A stretch of 64,000 nucleotides of DNA from Sulfurimonas sp. SAG-AH-194-C20 (GTDB lineage Bacteria > Campylobacterota > Campylobacteria > Campylobacterales > Sulfurimonadaceae). The DNA lies in the NCBI RefSeq assembly GCF_029215975.1, contig NZ_JAEMVD010000001.1:62001-126000 (forward strand), read 5' to 3'. Shown piece after piece: positions 44,891 to 52,948 of the stretch. The notes under the pieces were generated by a model. That model did no database searches. It was not told where the DNA came from and worked only from the letters and a program-made list of their open reading frames with translations. Within the stretch, counting starts at the first letter, position 1. Each line of letters begins with the position of its first letter. Both the position numbers and the translations under genes were made by a program.

Positions 44891-46135
44891 ATGGATACTT
44901 TACGATTAAAAAATGCACTTTGGGGAGCTTTTATCTCCGATGCAATGTCGATGCCAGTTCACTGGTACTATAAACGCAAGTATATTAAAGAGGATTTTGA
45001 TGGTGCGATAAAGGGCTACAACGATGCTCCCCATCCTCACCCAGAATCATTTATGGTTGGTAATATGTATCATCCAAACATCAAAAAAGCACAAGAGTTA
45101 GGGCGACCTTTTGACATAGCACACGAACACATCCGTTTTTACAATACTAACTATAATGATTTTAATATCAAACTAGCTGTTCATAGTGGTGAGCATAAAA
45201 ATGCAATGCCTGCCAAAGATGAAAGGTATCATTATCATCATGGACTAAAAGCGGGTGACAACACTCTTGGTGCGAACTTAATGCGTGTTCTTATGTGTTC
45301 AGTTACAAAAACAAAAGAGTACAAGCAAGAAGATTTTATTGATGGATTTATTAGTCATTTGACTACACCGGGAGTGAACAAAGACCCCTATACAGAAGTA
45401 TATGTAAGAGCTTGGTTTAACAAGTATACAGATGGTGTTCCTCCGCATGCTTGTGCAGAAGAACAAAGAAATGTCTGGTCAATTGCTTCAAGTGGTGGGG
45501 CTATTCGTCCGCTCTTACTTTCTCTAACTTCGCCGTCTGTCTATCAAGGATTAGGTGTAGCACTACAACATCAGCAAATAACACACAGATCTGACAATGT
45601 AAGTTCGGCACTAACATATCTAGTGCCACTGCTTCATGAACTTTTAGAGAAAAAAGATCCTATGAGTACCATCAAAGAGCATGCTTCAAAAGTACAGCTT
45701 ATCAAGATAAAAGGCTCAGTGCTCTCAAAAACTTATGCAGACTATATGGGACCGGGAAATATTCCTAAAGATGAGATGTGGAAGATTCACACCGAATTTT
45801 CAGATGAAACACTTGACCTAGATGCACTCTTAGAAAAATATACTGAAGATGAGATACTAGGAACTGTTTTTACAACTGGCTGTTACACAGAACACTCAGT
45901 AGCTGTTCTCTCTTACCTTTTGTATAAAAACAAGTTTGATTTTAGAGCCTGTATCTTGGCAAATGCAAACGCAGGTGGAGATAATGTACATAGAGGGATA
46001 CTTCTAGGTATGTTGGCCGGTGCAGCCTGTGATGAAATAGCTCAGGATTTAAAAGAAGGTCTTGTCGAGTATGAGAGTATTAAAAAAGAGATAGATGACT
46101 TTGTTAAAACTATTATGAAAAAAGGAAATGAGTAG
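44891..46135 (+). CDS. ADP-ribosylglycohydrolase-family protein
   Basis: 414 residues: LWGAFISDAMSMPVHWYY at the start and NANAGGDNVHRGILLGMLAGAA near the end correspond to the metal-ligand segments of the DraG/ARH family, here with GD-N rather than the common GDTD. It removes ADP-ribose from proteins or small molecules; substrate unknown. 10 nt after the FMN reductase, so it appears to be the last gene of the TetR operon. Confidence 0.8.
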   Translation: MDTLRLKNALWGAFISDAMSMPVHWYYKRKYIKEDFDGAIKGYNDAPHPHPESFMVGNMYHPNIKKAQELGRPFDIAHEHIRFYNTNYNDFNIKLAVHSGEHKNAMPAKDERYHYHHGLKAGDNTLGANLMRVLMCSVTKTKEYKQEDFIDGFISHLTTPGVNKDPYTEVYVRAWFNKYTDGVPPHACAEEQRNVWSIASSGGAIRPLLLSLTSPSVYQGLGVALQHQQITHRSDNVSSALTYLVPLLHELLEKKDPMSTIKEHASKVQLIKIKGSVLSKTYADYMGPGNIPKDEMWKIHTEFSDETLDLDALLEKYTEDEILGTVFTTGCYTEHSVAVLSYLLYKNKFDFRACILANANAGGDNVHRGILLGMLAGAACDEIAQDLKEGLVEYESIKKEIDDFVKTIMKKGNE

Positions 46136-46200
46136 TTCGATATTGACAATGTAAGGAATGATAAATAAACAAAACACAGTAAGACATCTCAAGTATAATC

Positions 46201-46227
46201 ATTACAAAAGATTTAAACTTTTGTAAT
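46201..46227. terminator. Hairpin between convergent genes
   Basis: ATTACAAAAG (46201-46210), loop ATTTAAA, CTTTTGTAAT (46218-46227): perfect 10-bp stem downstream of the ADP-ribosylglycohydrolase and of the DUF1059 gene. Confidence 0.6.
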
Positions 46228-46244
46228 AATGAAGAAAGACTACT

Positions 46245-46481
46245 TTAGTCTTCAGGTGCCGCTGCAAATAGAGCTTTTTTATTCTCTACCCACTTTTGCA
46301 TCCCTCCTGGGTCAGTCATAAGTTTAATCATCTCTTCTATTACAGTTACATGTGCTTTATCGCCTTCACTGAACATTTTCATCCCATGAGCTCTACTTAA
46401 CTCCGCCATCTCATCAAAAGTCTCAGCTTTAAACTCTTCATCGCAGGCACCGCCTAGTTGTTTACATGTCATTGTTTTCAT
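46245..46481 (-). CDS. DUF1059 small protein
   Basis: 78 residues starting MKTMTCKQLGGACDEEFKAE, the conserved CKxLGG-CD start of DUF1059 proteins, followed by AELSRAHGMKMF. Function unknown in the family. The C-terminal 30 residues (EMIKLMTDPGGMQKWVENKK) extend beyond the core. RBS AGGAAAAAT. It is 11 nt downstream of the antitoxin-like gene and may share its transcript. Confidence 0.8.
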   Translation of the reverse strand: MKTMTCKQLGGACDEEFKAETFDEMAELSRAHGMKMFSEGDKAHVTVIEEMIKLMTDPGGMQKWVENKKALFAAAPED

Positions 46482-46492
46482 ATTTTTCCTTT

Positions 46493-46759
46493 TTATACAC
46501 TTAGTTTAATTTTATCAGTAGTAAACTGATGAATAAGCATCTGAATTAAATTTTGATATGGAATAGAGCTTTCAAGTGATTTTCGCTTGAGTTCATATAA
46601 ATCATTTTCAGAAATTCTAATCGAGATGGCTTTTTTCTTTTGATGCTTGATTATAGACTGTAATTCTATTGTTCTTTGCTTAATATTTCCCTTGCTTTGC
46701 CACTCTTCATTCTCAACACTTGCAAGTATATCAAGTTCAAATTCATCTAAATTAGCCAT
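46493..46759 (-). CDS. CopG/BrnA-like antitoxin without a visible toxin
   Basis: 88 residues. The C-terminal 45 (AISIRISENDLYELKRKSLESSIPYQNLIQMLIHQF) form a ribbon-helix-helix DNA-binding domain of the CopG/BrnA antitoxin class; the N-terminal part would bind the toxin. No toxin is adjacent: a decayed IS copy begins 90 bp upstream, which may have replaced it. RBS GGAG before ATG 46759. Confidence 0.72.
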   Translation of the reverse strand: MANLDEFELDILASVENEEWQSKGNIKQRTIELQSIIKHQKKKAISIRISENDLYELKRKSLESSIPYQNLIQMLIHQFTTDKIKLSV

Positions 46760-46846
46760 TGTTGACTCCTTTTGTACCCCAAGTTACCACGTTAAAAACA
46801 GCTTAAATACCAATGCTTTTTTCATAAATTCCCTTATTAAATTTCC

Positions 46847-48043
46847 GACTTAATAGTAAATATAGGTGCTTAAAACACTTCTCAAACTATGGTATATTGG
46901 GAGTAAACAAAGATTTATTTACAAATGATTGTAAAAAAAGCTCAAAAATATGTATAAATTTTCAATCTAAAAATGTTATTTCTAAGGGTCTAAGAAGAGG
47001 AATAAAACGATATTTTTGTAAAGATTGCAAAGTGTCTTTCAGCTCAAAAAGAAGACCAGAGCAACAACAAAAAATTATTTTCGAAGAGTACTTTTTACAT
47101 CGTCAAACTCTAAAACAATTATTCGTTAAATATGCTAGATCAATTAGCTGGATTGTGAAGCAAAGAGATGAATATATTGTTGATTTTAAAGTTCATACCC
47201 TCAAGGGGCACCCCGTAATCCACGACCTGTAAATCTAATTTGTGATGCTACTTTTTATGGAAAGAGGAAAGACGGGGTGCCCCTTGAGGGTATAAGTTAG
47301 GCACCTTAGTATTTAAAGATAATGAGACTAAAGAAATACTCATTTGGAAGCATATTCAAAGTGAAATAGTTCAAGACTACAAATATTTAAAGGAAGAGCT
47401 ACTGGCTCGCAGATATACAATCACAAGCGCAACTTTAGATGGTAAAAAAGGCTTGTATAAGGCCTTTAAAGATATTCCAATACAAATGTGTACCGCAAGG
47501 GCATCAACACCATTTCCATCAAAAGAAGATTGTACAGCGATATTTAACTATGAGACCAAAATTACAAGCTAGTAAAGATCTTTAGAAAATAGTTTCGAGG
47601 CTAACTCTTTCAACAGAGAAAAACTTCACAAATAAACTAGATGTACCCCAAGAGTATTTCATCCCTTCGGTCAGGGCAATGGTACGAAAATTATAAAGAT
47701 TTTTTAGAGGAAAAAAGTGTATCAAACACTACTGGAAAACTTCACTATACCCATCCAAGAATTAGAGCAGCTTATGGGATGCCCCTTGAGGGTACAGAAG
47801 TTTACGAACAAATTTACTTTACCTTTTTACCTATAAAAACTACAAGCATTTATCCATCTCAAATACAACAAATGCACTCGTACCGCAAGGGCATAAAAAA
47901 AGGTAGAGTATTTTCACATATGAAAAATATGATTAGTTTGCATCGCGGACTAAGTAAAAGTTTGAAGCTAAATTTAGTTGATTATTATTTGGTGAATTAT
48001 AAGAAAAAGCAGAAAACTAAGCACCCGTTTTTACTATTAAGTC
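46847..48043 (+). mobile_element. Decayed IS copy A (IS256-like, variant Zn-binding type)
   Basis: The left end GACTTAATAGTAAA at 46847 pairs with TTTACTATTAAGTC at the right end (48043), and the inverted repeat extends imperfectly to GGTGCTT/AAGCACC. No target-site duplication is seen. About 1.2 kb, very close to copy B at 49713 in the same direction. The two together enclose 1.7 kb with a toxin-antitoxin pair, like a decayed composite transposon. Confidence 0.8.
46897..48043 (+). pseudogene. Transposase pseudogene, copy A, broken by tiny GC-rich inserts
   Basis: The frame begins at TTG 46897 (damaged zinc ribbon, RYFCKDCKVSFSSKRR). It is interrupted by inserts at about 47197-47216 (20 nt), 47272-47291 (20 nt), 47491-47503 (13 nt, TACCGCAAGGGCA), a 34-nt insert at about 47642, a 20-nt insert at about 47777 (GGGATGCCCCTTGAGGGTAC) and a 13-nt insert near 47892. 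Deleting them restores transposase text such as ICDATFYGKRKDKLGTL, QMCQHHFHQKKI and NALVKKGRVFSHM. The ORFs at 46897 and 47641 in the track are pieces of it. Confidence 0.8.
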
Positions 48044-48214
48044 TCTTTATCAATCATACTCTCTCCAAATATTTATTTGAAGTTATAGTATCTTTTTTAC
48101 TTAATAAAGTGGTGCACTTTTAGTTTGCACTACTGGTGTATTTTACCTTTGCACTTGACAATAAGTCGCTGCTAGGCTACTTATTGGCTACTATGTTTTG
48201 TTGTATCTGAACTT

Positions 48215-48496
48215 TTAAGACGGTTTGTTTTGATTGAAAATATTTAGTATTTCAATACTGTTGTCTTCTAAATTGATCTCGTAGTTTATAGTGTGTTTCT
48301 TATAGATTAAATCTCGTATATTTTTATCACTAAAATAAATTGATTGTCTATATTTAAATGGAAAATTTGGAATATTTTTTATGAGTTTATCTAATTCTTG
48401 TTGAAATTTTTTACTAGCACTAACTTTATCTTTGGCGATATTCTGTAAAGTTACCAAAAGATTTATTTGAAATTTTCTTGAACGAATTATTTTCAT
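48215..48496 (-). CDS. RelE/ParE-family toxin
   Basis: 93 residues: an N-terminal KFQINLLVTLQNIAKDKVSASKKFQQELDKLI helical pair, then YRQSIYFSDKNIRDLIYKKHTINYEI and IEILNIFNQNK, the beta-sheet ending of ParE/RelE toxins. ParE members poison gyrase, RelE members cut mRNA; which one applies is not decided. Starts 2 nt after the stop of the antitoxin gene. Confidence 0.8.
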   Translation of the reverse strand: MKIIRSRKFQINLLVTLQNIAKDKVSASKKFQQELDKLIKNIPNFPFKYRQSIYFSDKNIRDLIYKKHTINYEINLEDNSIEILNIFNQNKPS

Positions 48497-48498
48497 AC

Positions 48499-48744
48499 TT
48501 ATTTTTCAAATTCTAAAAAAAACTGCTCTATCTCTTTTTCATATTGTTCTTCAGATAACATTTCCATTTTACCACTTTTAATGTCATCTCTAATTTGATG
48601 TAACTTTTTTTGTCTCTCATAAAAATAAGGGTCAAGTTCTAAATTCTTATCTTGTTTTATTACTATATTGTCACTATGATTATTAACATAGTTCATAAAG
48701 TCACCAACATAATCATCTTGAACTTGAATTGCTATATTTTGCAT
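48499..48744 (-). CDS. Antitoxin partner of the RelE/ParE toxin
   Basis: 81 residues from ATG 48744 (MQNIAIQVQDD, with GGAG 6 nt upstream); the longer start in the track lacks a ribosome site. Acidic with a helical, toxin-wrapping C-terminus (EEQYEKEIEQFFLEFEK). Gene order antitoxin-toxin with 2-nt gap is standard for type II modules. Identification rests mostly on this pairing. Confidence 0.75.
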   Translation of the reverse strand: MQNIAIQVQDDYVGDFMNYVNNHSDNIVIKQDKNLELDPYFYERQKKLHQIRDDIKSGKMEMLSEEQYEKEIEQFFLEFEK

Positions 48745-48793
48745 AATGTACTCCACTTTTGAATTAAGCACATTATAGCAAAAATTCAGTAAA

Positions 48794-49189
48794 TTAAGCT
48801 CCTGTTATAATCATAACTATTTCTACAAAATTCTCTTCTACGGTATCATCAAATGAAGTTGCAAATGCCATGGCACATTCGTCATGAATAACTTCATATG
48901 CAATATCTATATGCTTCTGTATATCTACAACACTATAGTGAGCAGATATATGAAAATAAAAAAAGACACAACTAGCATTGGCTAAGATATCGCTATTTGT
49001 TTCACATAATGTAGATATTGACTTTTGTATTGCAGACTCACCATGAGTTATACATCTGTCAATATATGCCGACCCTCCAACTTCCATAAAGTCTATATAG
49101 TCTGTATGACTAAGATTAAAATCTACGGCTTTTGGGCTTGTGAGTTGTTTAAATTCATTTACTAGTTCTTCTCTTGATAGTTTAGTCAA
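48794..49189 (-). CDS. Second stand-alone FtsZ C-terminal-domain-like protein
   Basis: 131 residues. HTDYIDFMEVGGSAYID, HGESAIQKSIS, ASCVFFYFHISAHYSVVDI, a helix, AMAFATSFDD and FVEIVMIITGA follow the strand/helix order of the FtsZ C-terminal domain (compare GVLVNITG...VIGT...VTVVATG). No GTPase domain. It resembles the protein at 33.3 kb in fold pattern rather than in close sequence. It lies on the minus strand between the two IS copies. Function unknown. Confidence 0.55.
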   Translation of the reverse strand: MTKLSREELVNEFKQLTSPKAVDFNLSHTDYIDFMEVGGSAYIDRCITHGESAIQKSISTLCETNSDILANASCVFFYFHISAHYSVVDIQKHIDIAYEVIHDECAMAFATSFDDTVEENFVEIVMIITGA

Positions 49190-49234
49190 TTTTATCCTTT
49201 AATTTACATTGTCAGATAGGCTAATATAATGATA

Positions 49235-49435
49235 TTAGCCTACATTCCAAAATGATGCAATTCCCCAAATAACAAGAAAAATACCAATAAAGGGAGCAAA
49301 TACAACAAGATTAACTAATGCAATTCTTGCAAGTACTCCGCCCACTCCAGCACCTAAGATAGCTCCACCAATTCCATATGATGAATATCCAAAGTATATG
49401 CCAATTATTAAGCCAATTAATATAAAAAACTGCAT
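49235..49435 (-). CDS. Small Gly-rich two-helix membrane protein
   Basis: 66 residues from ATG 49435 (MQFFILIGLIIGIYFGYSSYG); the GTG at 49450 would overlap the upstream gene by 14 nt. Two hydrophobic segments joined by GGAILGAGVGGVLARIALV, a glycine-zipper-like stretch. No family recognised. The neighbouring small genes between the IS copies point to an accessory cargo. Confidence 0.5.
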   Translation of the reverse strand: MQFFILIGLIIGIYFGYSSYGIGGAILGAGVGGVLARIALVNLVVFAPFIGIFLVIWGIASFWNVG

Positions 49436-49436
49436 A

Positions 49437-49655
49437 TTAATTCTTTTCACATTTTGGAGAACATTTTTGACAAAGAGTATAACTTGTTAAGTTATTATTT
49501 TCAAGAAATAAAAAAACATTTTTACAAGTTTTTAAATTTTCACTATACTTTTGATTAATACTTTGTTTATTACCAATAACTTGATGTAGTGAAGTACAGT
49601 TTTTCTCGTGAACTATATATTTGTTGTTCGGCACATTATAAGAAACTTTATACAT
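49437..49655 (-). CDS. Small Cys-containing protein of unknown function
   Basis: 72 residues with paired cysteines at the C-terminus (CQKCSPKCEKN) and single Cys residues earlier (EKNCTSLH, KTCKN). No signal peptide or membrane segment. A small metal-binding protein is possible; no family recognised. It immediately precedes the small membrane protein gene. Confidence 0.45.
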   Translation of the reverse strand: MYKVSYNVPNNKYIVHEKNCTSLHQVIGNKQSINQKYSENLKTCKNVFLFLENNNLTSYTLCQKCSPKCEKN

Positions 49656-49712
49656 TTAAACCTTAGAATTTGAATTTACCTTATCTTTCAATATAGGCAT
49701 ATTCAAATTTCC

Positions 49713-50874
49713 GACTTAATAGTAAATATAGGTGCTTAAAACACTTCTCAAACTATGGTATATTGGGAGTAAACAAAGATTTATTTACAAATGATTGTAA
49801 AAAAAGCTCAAAAATATGTATAAATTTTCAATCTAAAAATGTTATTTCTAAGGGTCTAAGAAGAGGAATAAAACGATATTTTTGTAAAGATTGCAAAGTG
49901 TCTTTCAGCTCAAAAAGAAGACCAGAGCAACAACAAAAAATTATTTTCGAAGAGTACTTTTTACATCGTCAAACTCTAAAACAATTATTCGTTAAATATG
50001 CTAGATCAATTAGCTGGATTGTGAAGCAAAGAGATGAATATATTGTTGATTTTAAAGTTCATACCCTCAAGGGGCACCCCGTAATCCACGACCTGTAAAT
50101 CTAATTTGTGATGCTACTTTTTATGGAAAGAGGAAAGACGGGGTGCCCCTTGAGGGTATAAGTTAGGCACCTTAGTATTTAAAGATAATGAGACTAAAGA
50201 AATACTCATTTGGAAGCATATTCAAAGTGAAATAGTTCAAGACTACAAATATTTAAAGGAAGAGCTACTGGCTCGAGGATATACAATCACAAGCGCAACT
50301 TTAGATGGTAAAAAAGGCTTGTATAAGGCCTTTAAAGATATTCCAATACAAATGTGTACCGCAAGGGCATCAACACCATTTCCATCAAAAGAAGATTGTA
50401 CAGCGATATTTAACTATGAGACCAAAACTACAAGCTAGTAAAGATCTTAAGAAAATAGTTTCACGACTTACTCAGACTACAGAGAAAAACTTCACCCAAA
50501 AACTAGATGAGTGGCATGGTATTTACAAAGACTTTTTAGATGAAAAAAGCACCTCTTCAACAACAAGTAAACTTCATTATACTCATCCAAGAATTAGAGC
50601 TGCTTATAGAAGCTTACAAACAAATTTACCTTACCTTTTTACATACAAAAACTATAAACATTTATCAATTTTATATATGCCCTTGCGGTACAAACACAAC
50701 AAATGCACTTGTACCGCAAGGGCATAAAAAAAGGTGGAGTGTTCTCACACATGAAAAATATGATTAGTCTGCATCGTGGATTGAGTAAAAGTTTGAAGCT
50801 GAATTTAGTTGATTATTATTTGGTGAATTATAAGAAAAAGTAGAAAAGTAAGCACCCGTTTTTACTATTAAGTC
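49713..50874 (+). mobile_element. Decayed IS copy B (IS256-like, variant Zn-binding type)
   Basis: Ends GACTTAATAGTAAA (49713) and TTTACTATTAAGTC (50874). The first 560 bp are practically identical to copy A, the last 400 bp diverge more. The 8 bp left of both copies is the same (AAATTTCC) but the right flanks differ, so no target duplication is recognisable. Confidence 0.8.
49763..50843 (+). pseudogene. Transposase pseudogene, copy B, broken by tiny GC-rich inserts
   Basis: It has the two 20-nt inserts flanking the ICDATFYGKRK segment (about 50063-50082 and 50138-50157) and the 13-nt TACCGCAAGGGCA inserts near 50357 and 50712, as in copy A. It lacks the 34-nt and 20-nt inserts of copy A, reading KLDEWHGIYKD and AAYRSLQTNL intact there, but has its own 13-nt insert TGCCCTTGCGGTA near 50679, the reverse complement of the common type. 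Ends at TAG 50841-50843 (LVNYKKK). Confidence 0.8.
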
Positions 50875-50914
50875 CATTTTCATTATAAGTAGTTTGTTTT
50901 ATTGTGATGTATAT

Positions 50915-51223
50915 TTATCGCCTATCCGCATGTATATTTTTTAATTTTTCTGAAAATTTTGCATGATTATCTGCATCAACTGGATAATGATAAATCTTTG
51001 TTCCAGAAGGATATTTACCTAAAAAATTATTATTCTTTAAATTATTTTGTGGTCTTATTGGTCGTGGAGTAAATCCACCACCACAATTTTGGCACACATT
51101 TTCTAAGATATTTTCAACACAATCTCTACAAAAAGTACATTCGAAAGTACATATCATAGCTTCAATAGATTCTGGTGGTAGCTTTTTATTACAATTTTCA
51201 CAAGTTGGTCTTAATTCTAGCAT
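50915..51223 (-). CDS. DUF1272 zinc-ribbon protein
   Basis: 102 residues. The N-terminal 60 (MLELRPTCENCNKKLPPES, CTFECTFCRDCVEN, CQNCGGGF) match DUF1272, with four CxxC-like Cys pairs that must bind zinc. The C-terminal 40 residues (KYPSGTKIYHYPVDADNHAKF) are an addition. Function unknown. 22 nt before the Ogt gene on the same strand, so possibly not in its operon order. Confidence 0.8.
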   Translation of the reverse strand: MLELRPTCENCNKKLPPESIEAMICTFECTFCRDCVENILENVCQNCGGGFTPRPIRPQNNLKNNNFLGKYPSGTKIYHYPVDADNHAKFSEKLKNIHADRR

Positions 51224-51245
51224 TATTGTTCCTCTCTAAGAAATT

Positions 51246-51761
51246 CTATATCAGTTTTAAGTTTTGTTCTAAGTCTAACAGTTTTTTCTTAACATCAAGA
51301 CCACCAGCATAACCAGTTAGTTTTCCGTTTGTACCTATGACTCTATGACAAGGGATGAGTATACTGATGGCATTTGCTCCATTGGCATTGGCTACCGCGC
51401 GAACAGCTTTCTCATTTCCTATTGCTTTTGAGAGTTCTAAGTAAGTTCTTGTTTGCCCATAAGGTATCTCTCGCAAAGCAGACCAGACACTTTTTTGAAA
51501 CTCACTACCGAGAGCTAAAAGAGGTAGAGAAAAAGTACTGCGTTTACCTGCAAAGTACTCAAAGAGTTGCTCTTTTGTTTGCTCTAGCAATGCATCATCT
51601 TTTACAATATACTTTGCATTTAAAGCTTTTTGTATGCGTTTATCAATAGTCTCGCGTTTAGTGCGGTATCTATAATCAGCCAAACAGAGTTTACCTTCGA
51701 AAGAGCCAAGTATAAAATCTGTAAAATCGGTTTTAAAATAAGATATATGTATTGTATTCAT
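51246..51761 (-). CDS. ogt: Methylated-DNA-[protein]-cysteine S-methyltransferase
   Basis: 171 residues from ATG 51761 (MNTIHISYF). GTNGKLTGYAGGL and ILIPCHRVIG, with the acceptor Cys in PCHRV, plus YGQTRTYLELSKAIG, the helix-turn-helix, are all intact. Repairs O6-methylguanine by suicide transfer. The ORF is open further upstream to ATG 51827 and 51899 and the intermediate reading (MKLADEFNALLMLKADLRYTT) is plausible protein, so a longer N-terminus cannot be excluded; none of the starts has a strong ribosome site. Confidence 0.85.
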   Translation of the reverse strand: MNTIHISYFKTDFTDFILGSFEGKLCLADYRYRTKRETIDKRIQKALNAKYIVKDDALLEQTKEQLFEYFAGKRSTFSLPLLALGSEFQKSVWSALREIPYGQTRTYLELSKAIGNEKAVRAVANANGANAISILIPCHRVIGTNGKLTGYAGGLDVKKKLLDLEQNLKLI

Positions 51762-51855
51762 ATGAGTAGTGTAACGCAGGTCAGCTTTAAGCATTAACAG
51801 AGCATTAAATTCATCTGCTAGTTTCATAAAACAAATGAAGTATCTAAATTCTAAG

Positions 51856-51861
51856 CTATAA
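51856..51861 (+). promoter_or_regulatory. -10 box upstream of DUF2237 gene
   Basis: TATAAT within AAGCTATAATC, 27 nt before ATG 51888. The -35 region is not recognisable. Confidence 0.4.
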
Positions 51862-51887
51862 TCATAAAAAAAATTAGGACTTCCCTT

Positions 51888-52277
51888 ATGCAAAAACACA
51901 TCCTTGACCCTAAAAGACTAAATGTACTCGGTGGTCCACTAGAACCATGCTCACTTGACCCTCTAACAGGTTTTTTTAGAGATGGTTCATGTACAGTTAC
52001 TCCTCAAAACAAGGGTATGCATGCCATCTGCATTTATGCAAGTCAGGAATTTTTAGACTACTCTAAACGCACAGGAAACGACCTTTCAACTCCTATGCCT
52101 CAGCATGGTTTTACTGGTGTTAAAGCGGGTGAGTCATGGTGTCTTTCAGGTGTGCGTTTCGCGCAGTCTGTTAAAGATGGAAATGCTCCACAAATTTTTA
52201 TACACTCTACACATGAAGCGATTTTGCAGCTTGTTGATTTAGAGACTTTGAAGTCTTTAGCTATAGATTTAGATTAA
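51888..52277 (+). CDS. DUF2237 family protein
   Basis: 129 residues starting QKHILDPKRLNVLGGPLEPCS, with GFFRDGSCTVTPQNKGMHAIC, TPMPQHGFTGVKAGESWCLSG and HSTHEAIL, all conserved features of DUF2237. The family has a small compact fold of unknown activity. Complete length. Own -10 box upstream; divergent from ogt. Confidence 0.85.
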   Translation: MQKHILDPKRLNVLGGPLEPCSLDPLTGFFRDGSCTVTPQNKGMHAICIYASQEFLDYSKRTGNDLSTPMPQHGFTGVKAGESWCLSGVRFAQSVKDGNAPQIFIHSTHEAILQLVDLETLKSLAIDLD

Positions 52278-52281
52278 AACT

Positions 52282-52329
52282 GTCATGAAAGTTCGGCTGA
52301 TAACTTTAAAAGTTGATGAATTTCATGAC
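52282..52329. terminator. Inverted repeat between convergent genes
   Basis: GTCATGAAA (52282-52290) pairs with TTTCATGAC (52321-52329), and an inner AAAGTT/AACTTT pair lies in the loop. A terminator without T-run is possible. Confidence 0.35.
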
Positions 52330-52358
52330 TGTGTTGAAGAGAAACCCTGAACCGCTAG

Positions 52359-52850
52359 CTAGAAGAGGTACTTTAGAGTGAGTGAAAGCTTGTTGTAGTC
52401 ATATGCAAACTCTTGTAAAAACTCAGGAGCGATAGAGTACGTTGCATACTCAATACTAGTCGCAAATGAATCAGAGATGATGTACTCAGCCCCAGCACCA
52501 TACCCAAAGCCTCCACCAGTACTACTTCCGATACTTTGGTACATAACAGCACCGAGTCCGTAAAGTGCAAGATGTTCTACAACCTCATATCCTAGTTTCA
52601 TATTTGCCCCATAAGAGTAAGAAGACATCTCTTCCATAGTAACAATATCAAAGTCAAAAGATCCACCGAAGTAAACACCATTTTGAAATGTTTTTGCATA
52701 ACCATATCCAACTGTATAGCCAATATTCGACTGACCATCAATAGAAGCTTGTATAACTCCTGCATGGAAGTCACTGTATTTCATATCTGCATTTAATGCA
52801 CTTGTTAAAGCTAAACTCGCTACTACTAAACTTAAGATTTGTTTTTTCAT
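52359..52850 (-). CDS. Small outer-membrane beta-barrel protein
   Basis: 163 residues from ATG 52850 (AGGAA 7 nt before), starting with the signal peptide MKKQILSLVVASLALTSALNA. Alternating strands (GYTVGYGYAKTFQNGVYFGGSFDFDI; GFGYGAGAEYIISDSFATSIEYAT) finish in YLF, an 8-strand OmpA/OmpW-like barrel. Ligand unknown. It lies downstream of the CHAT gene on the same strand with a 98-bp gap. Confidence 0.75.
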   Translation of the reverse strand: MKKQILSLVVASLALTSALNADMKYSDFHAGVIQASIDGQSNIGYTVGYGYAKTFQNGVYFGGSFDFDIVTMEEMSSYSYGANMKLGYEVVEHLALYGLGAVMYQSIGSSTGGGFGYGAGAEYIISDSFATSIEYATYSIAPEFLQEFAYDYNKLSLTLKYLF

Positions 52851-52948
52851 TTTTAATTCCTTTTTTTGTTGTAGAAGAATTATATGATCAACAAGCGAAG
52901 CCCTCAGTTCGTTTTTCAAAGTTTAGATTATTTTGTATTTTTATGCTT

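Noticed and set aside
47641-48123. 160-residue ORF on the plus strand
   Set aside because: Its start lies inside a small insert and the frame is the C-terminal part of the decayed transposase running past the IS end; not a separate gene.
46897-50843. CRISPR-like short repeats
   Set aside because: The repeated 13- and 20-mers are irregularly spaced, in both orientations and inside transposase sequence; no repeat-spacer array or cas genes.
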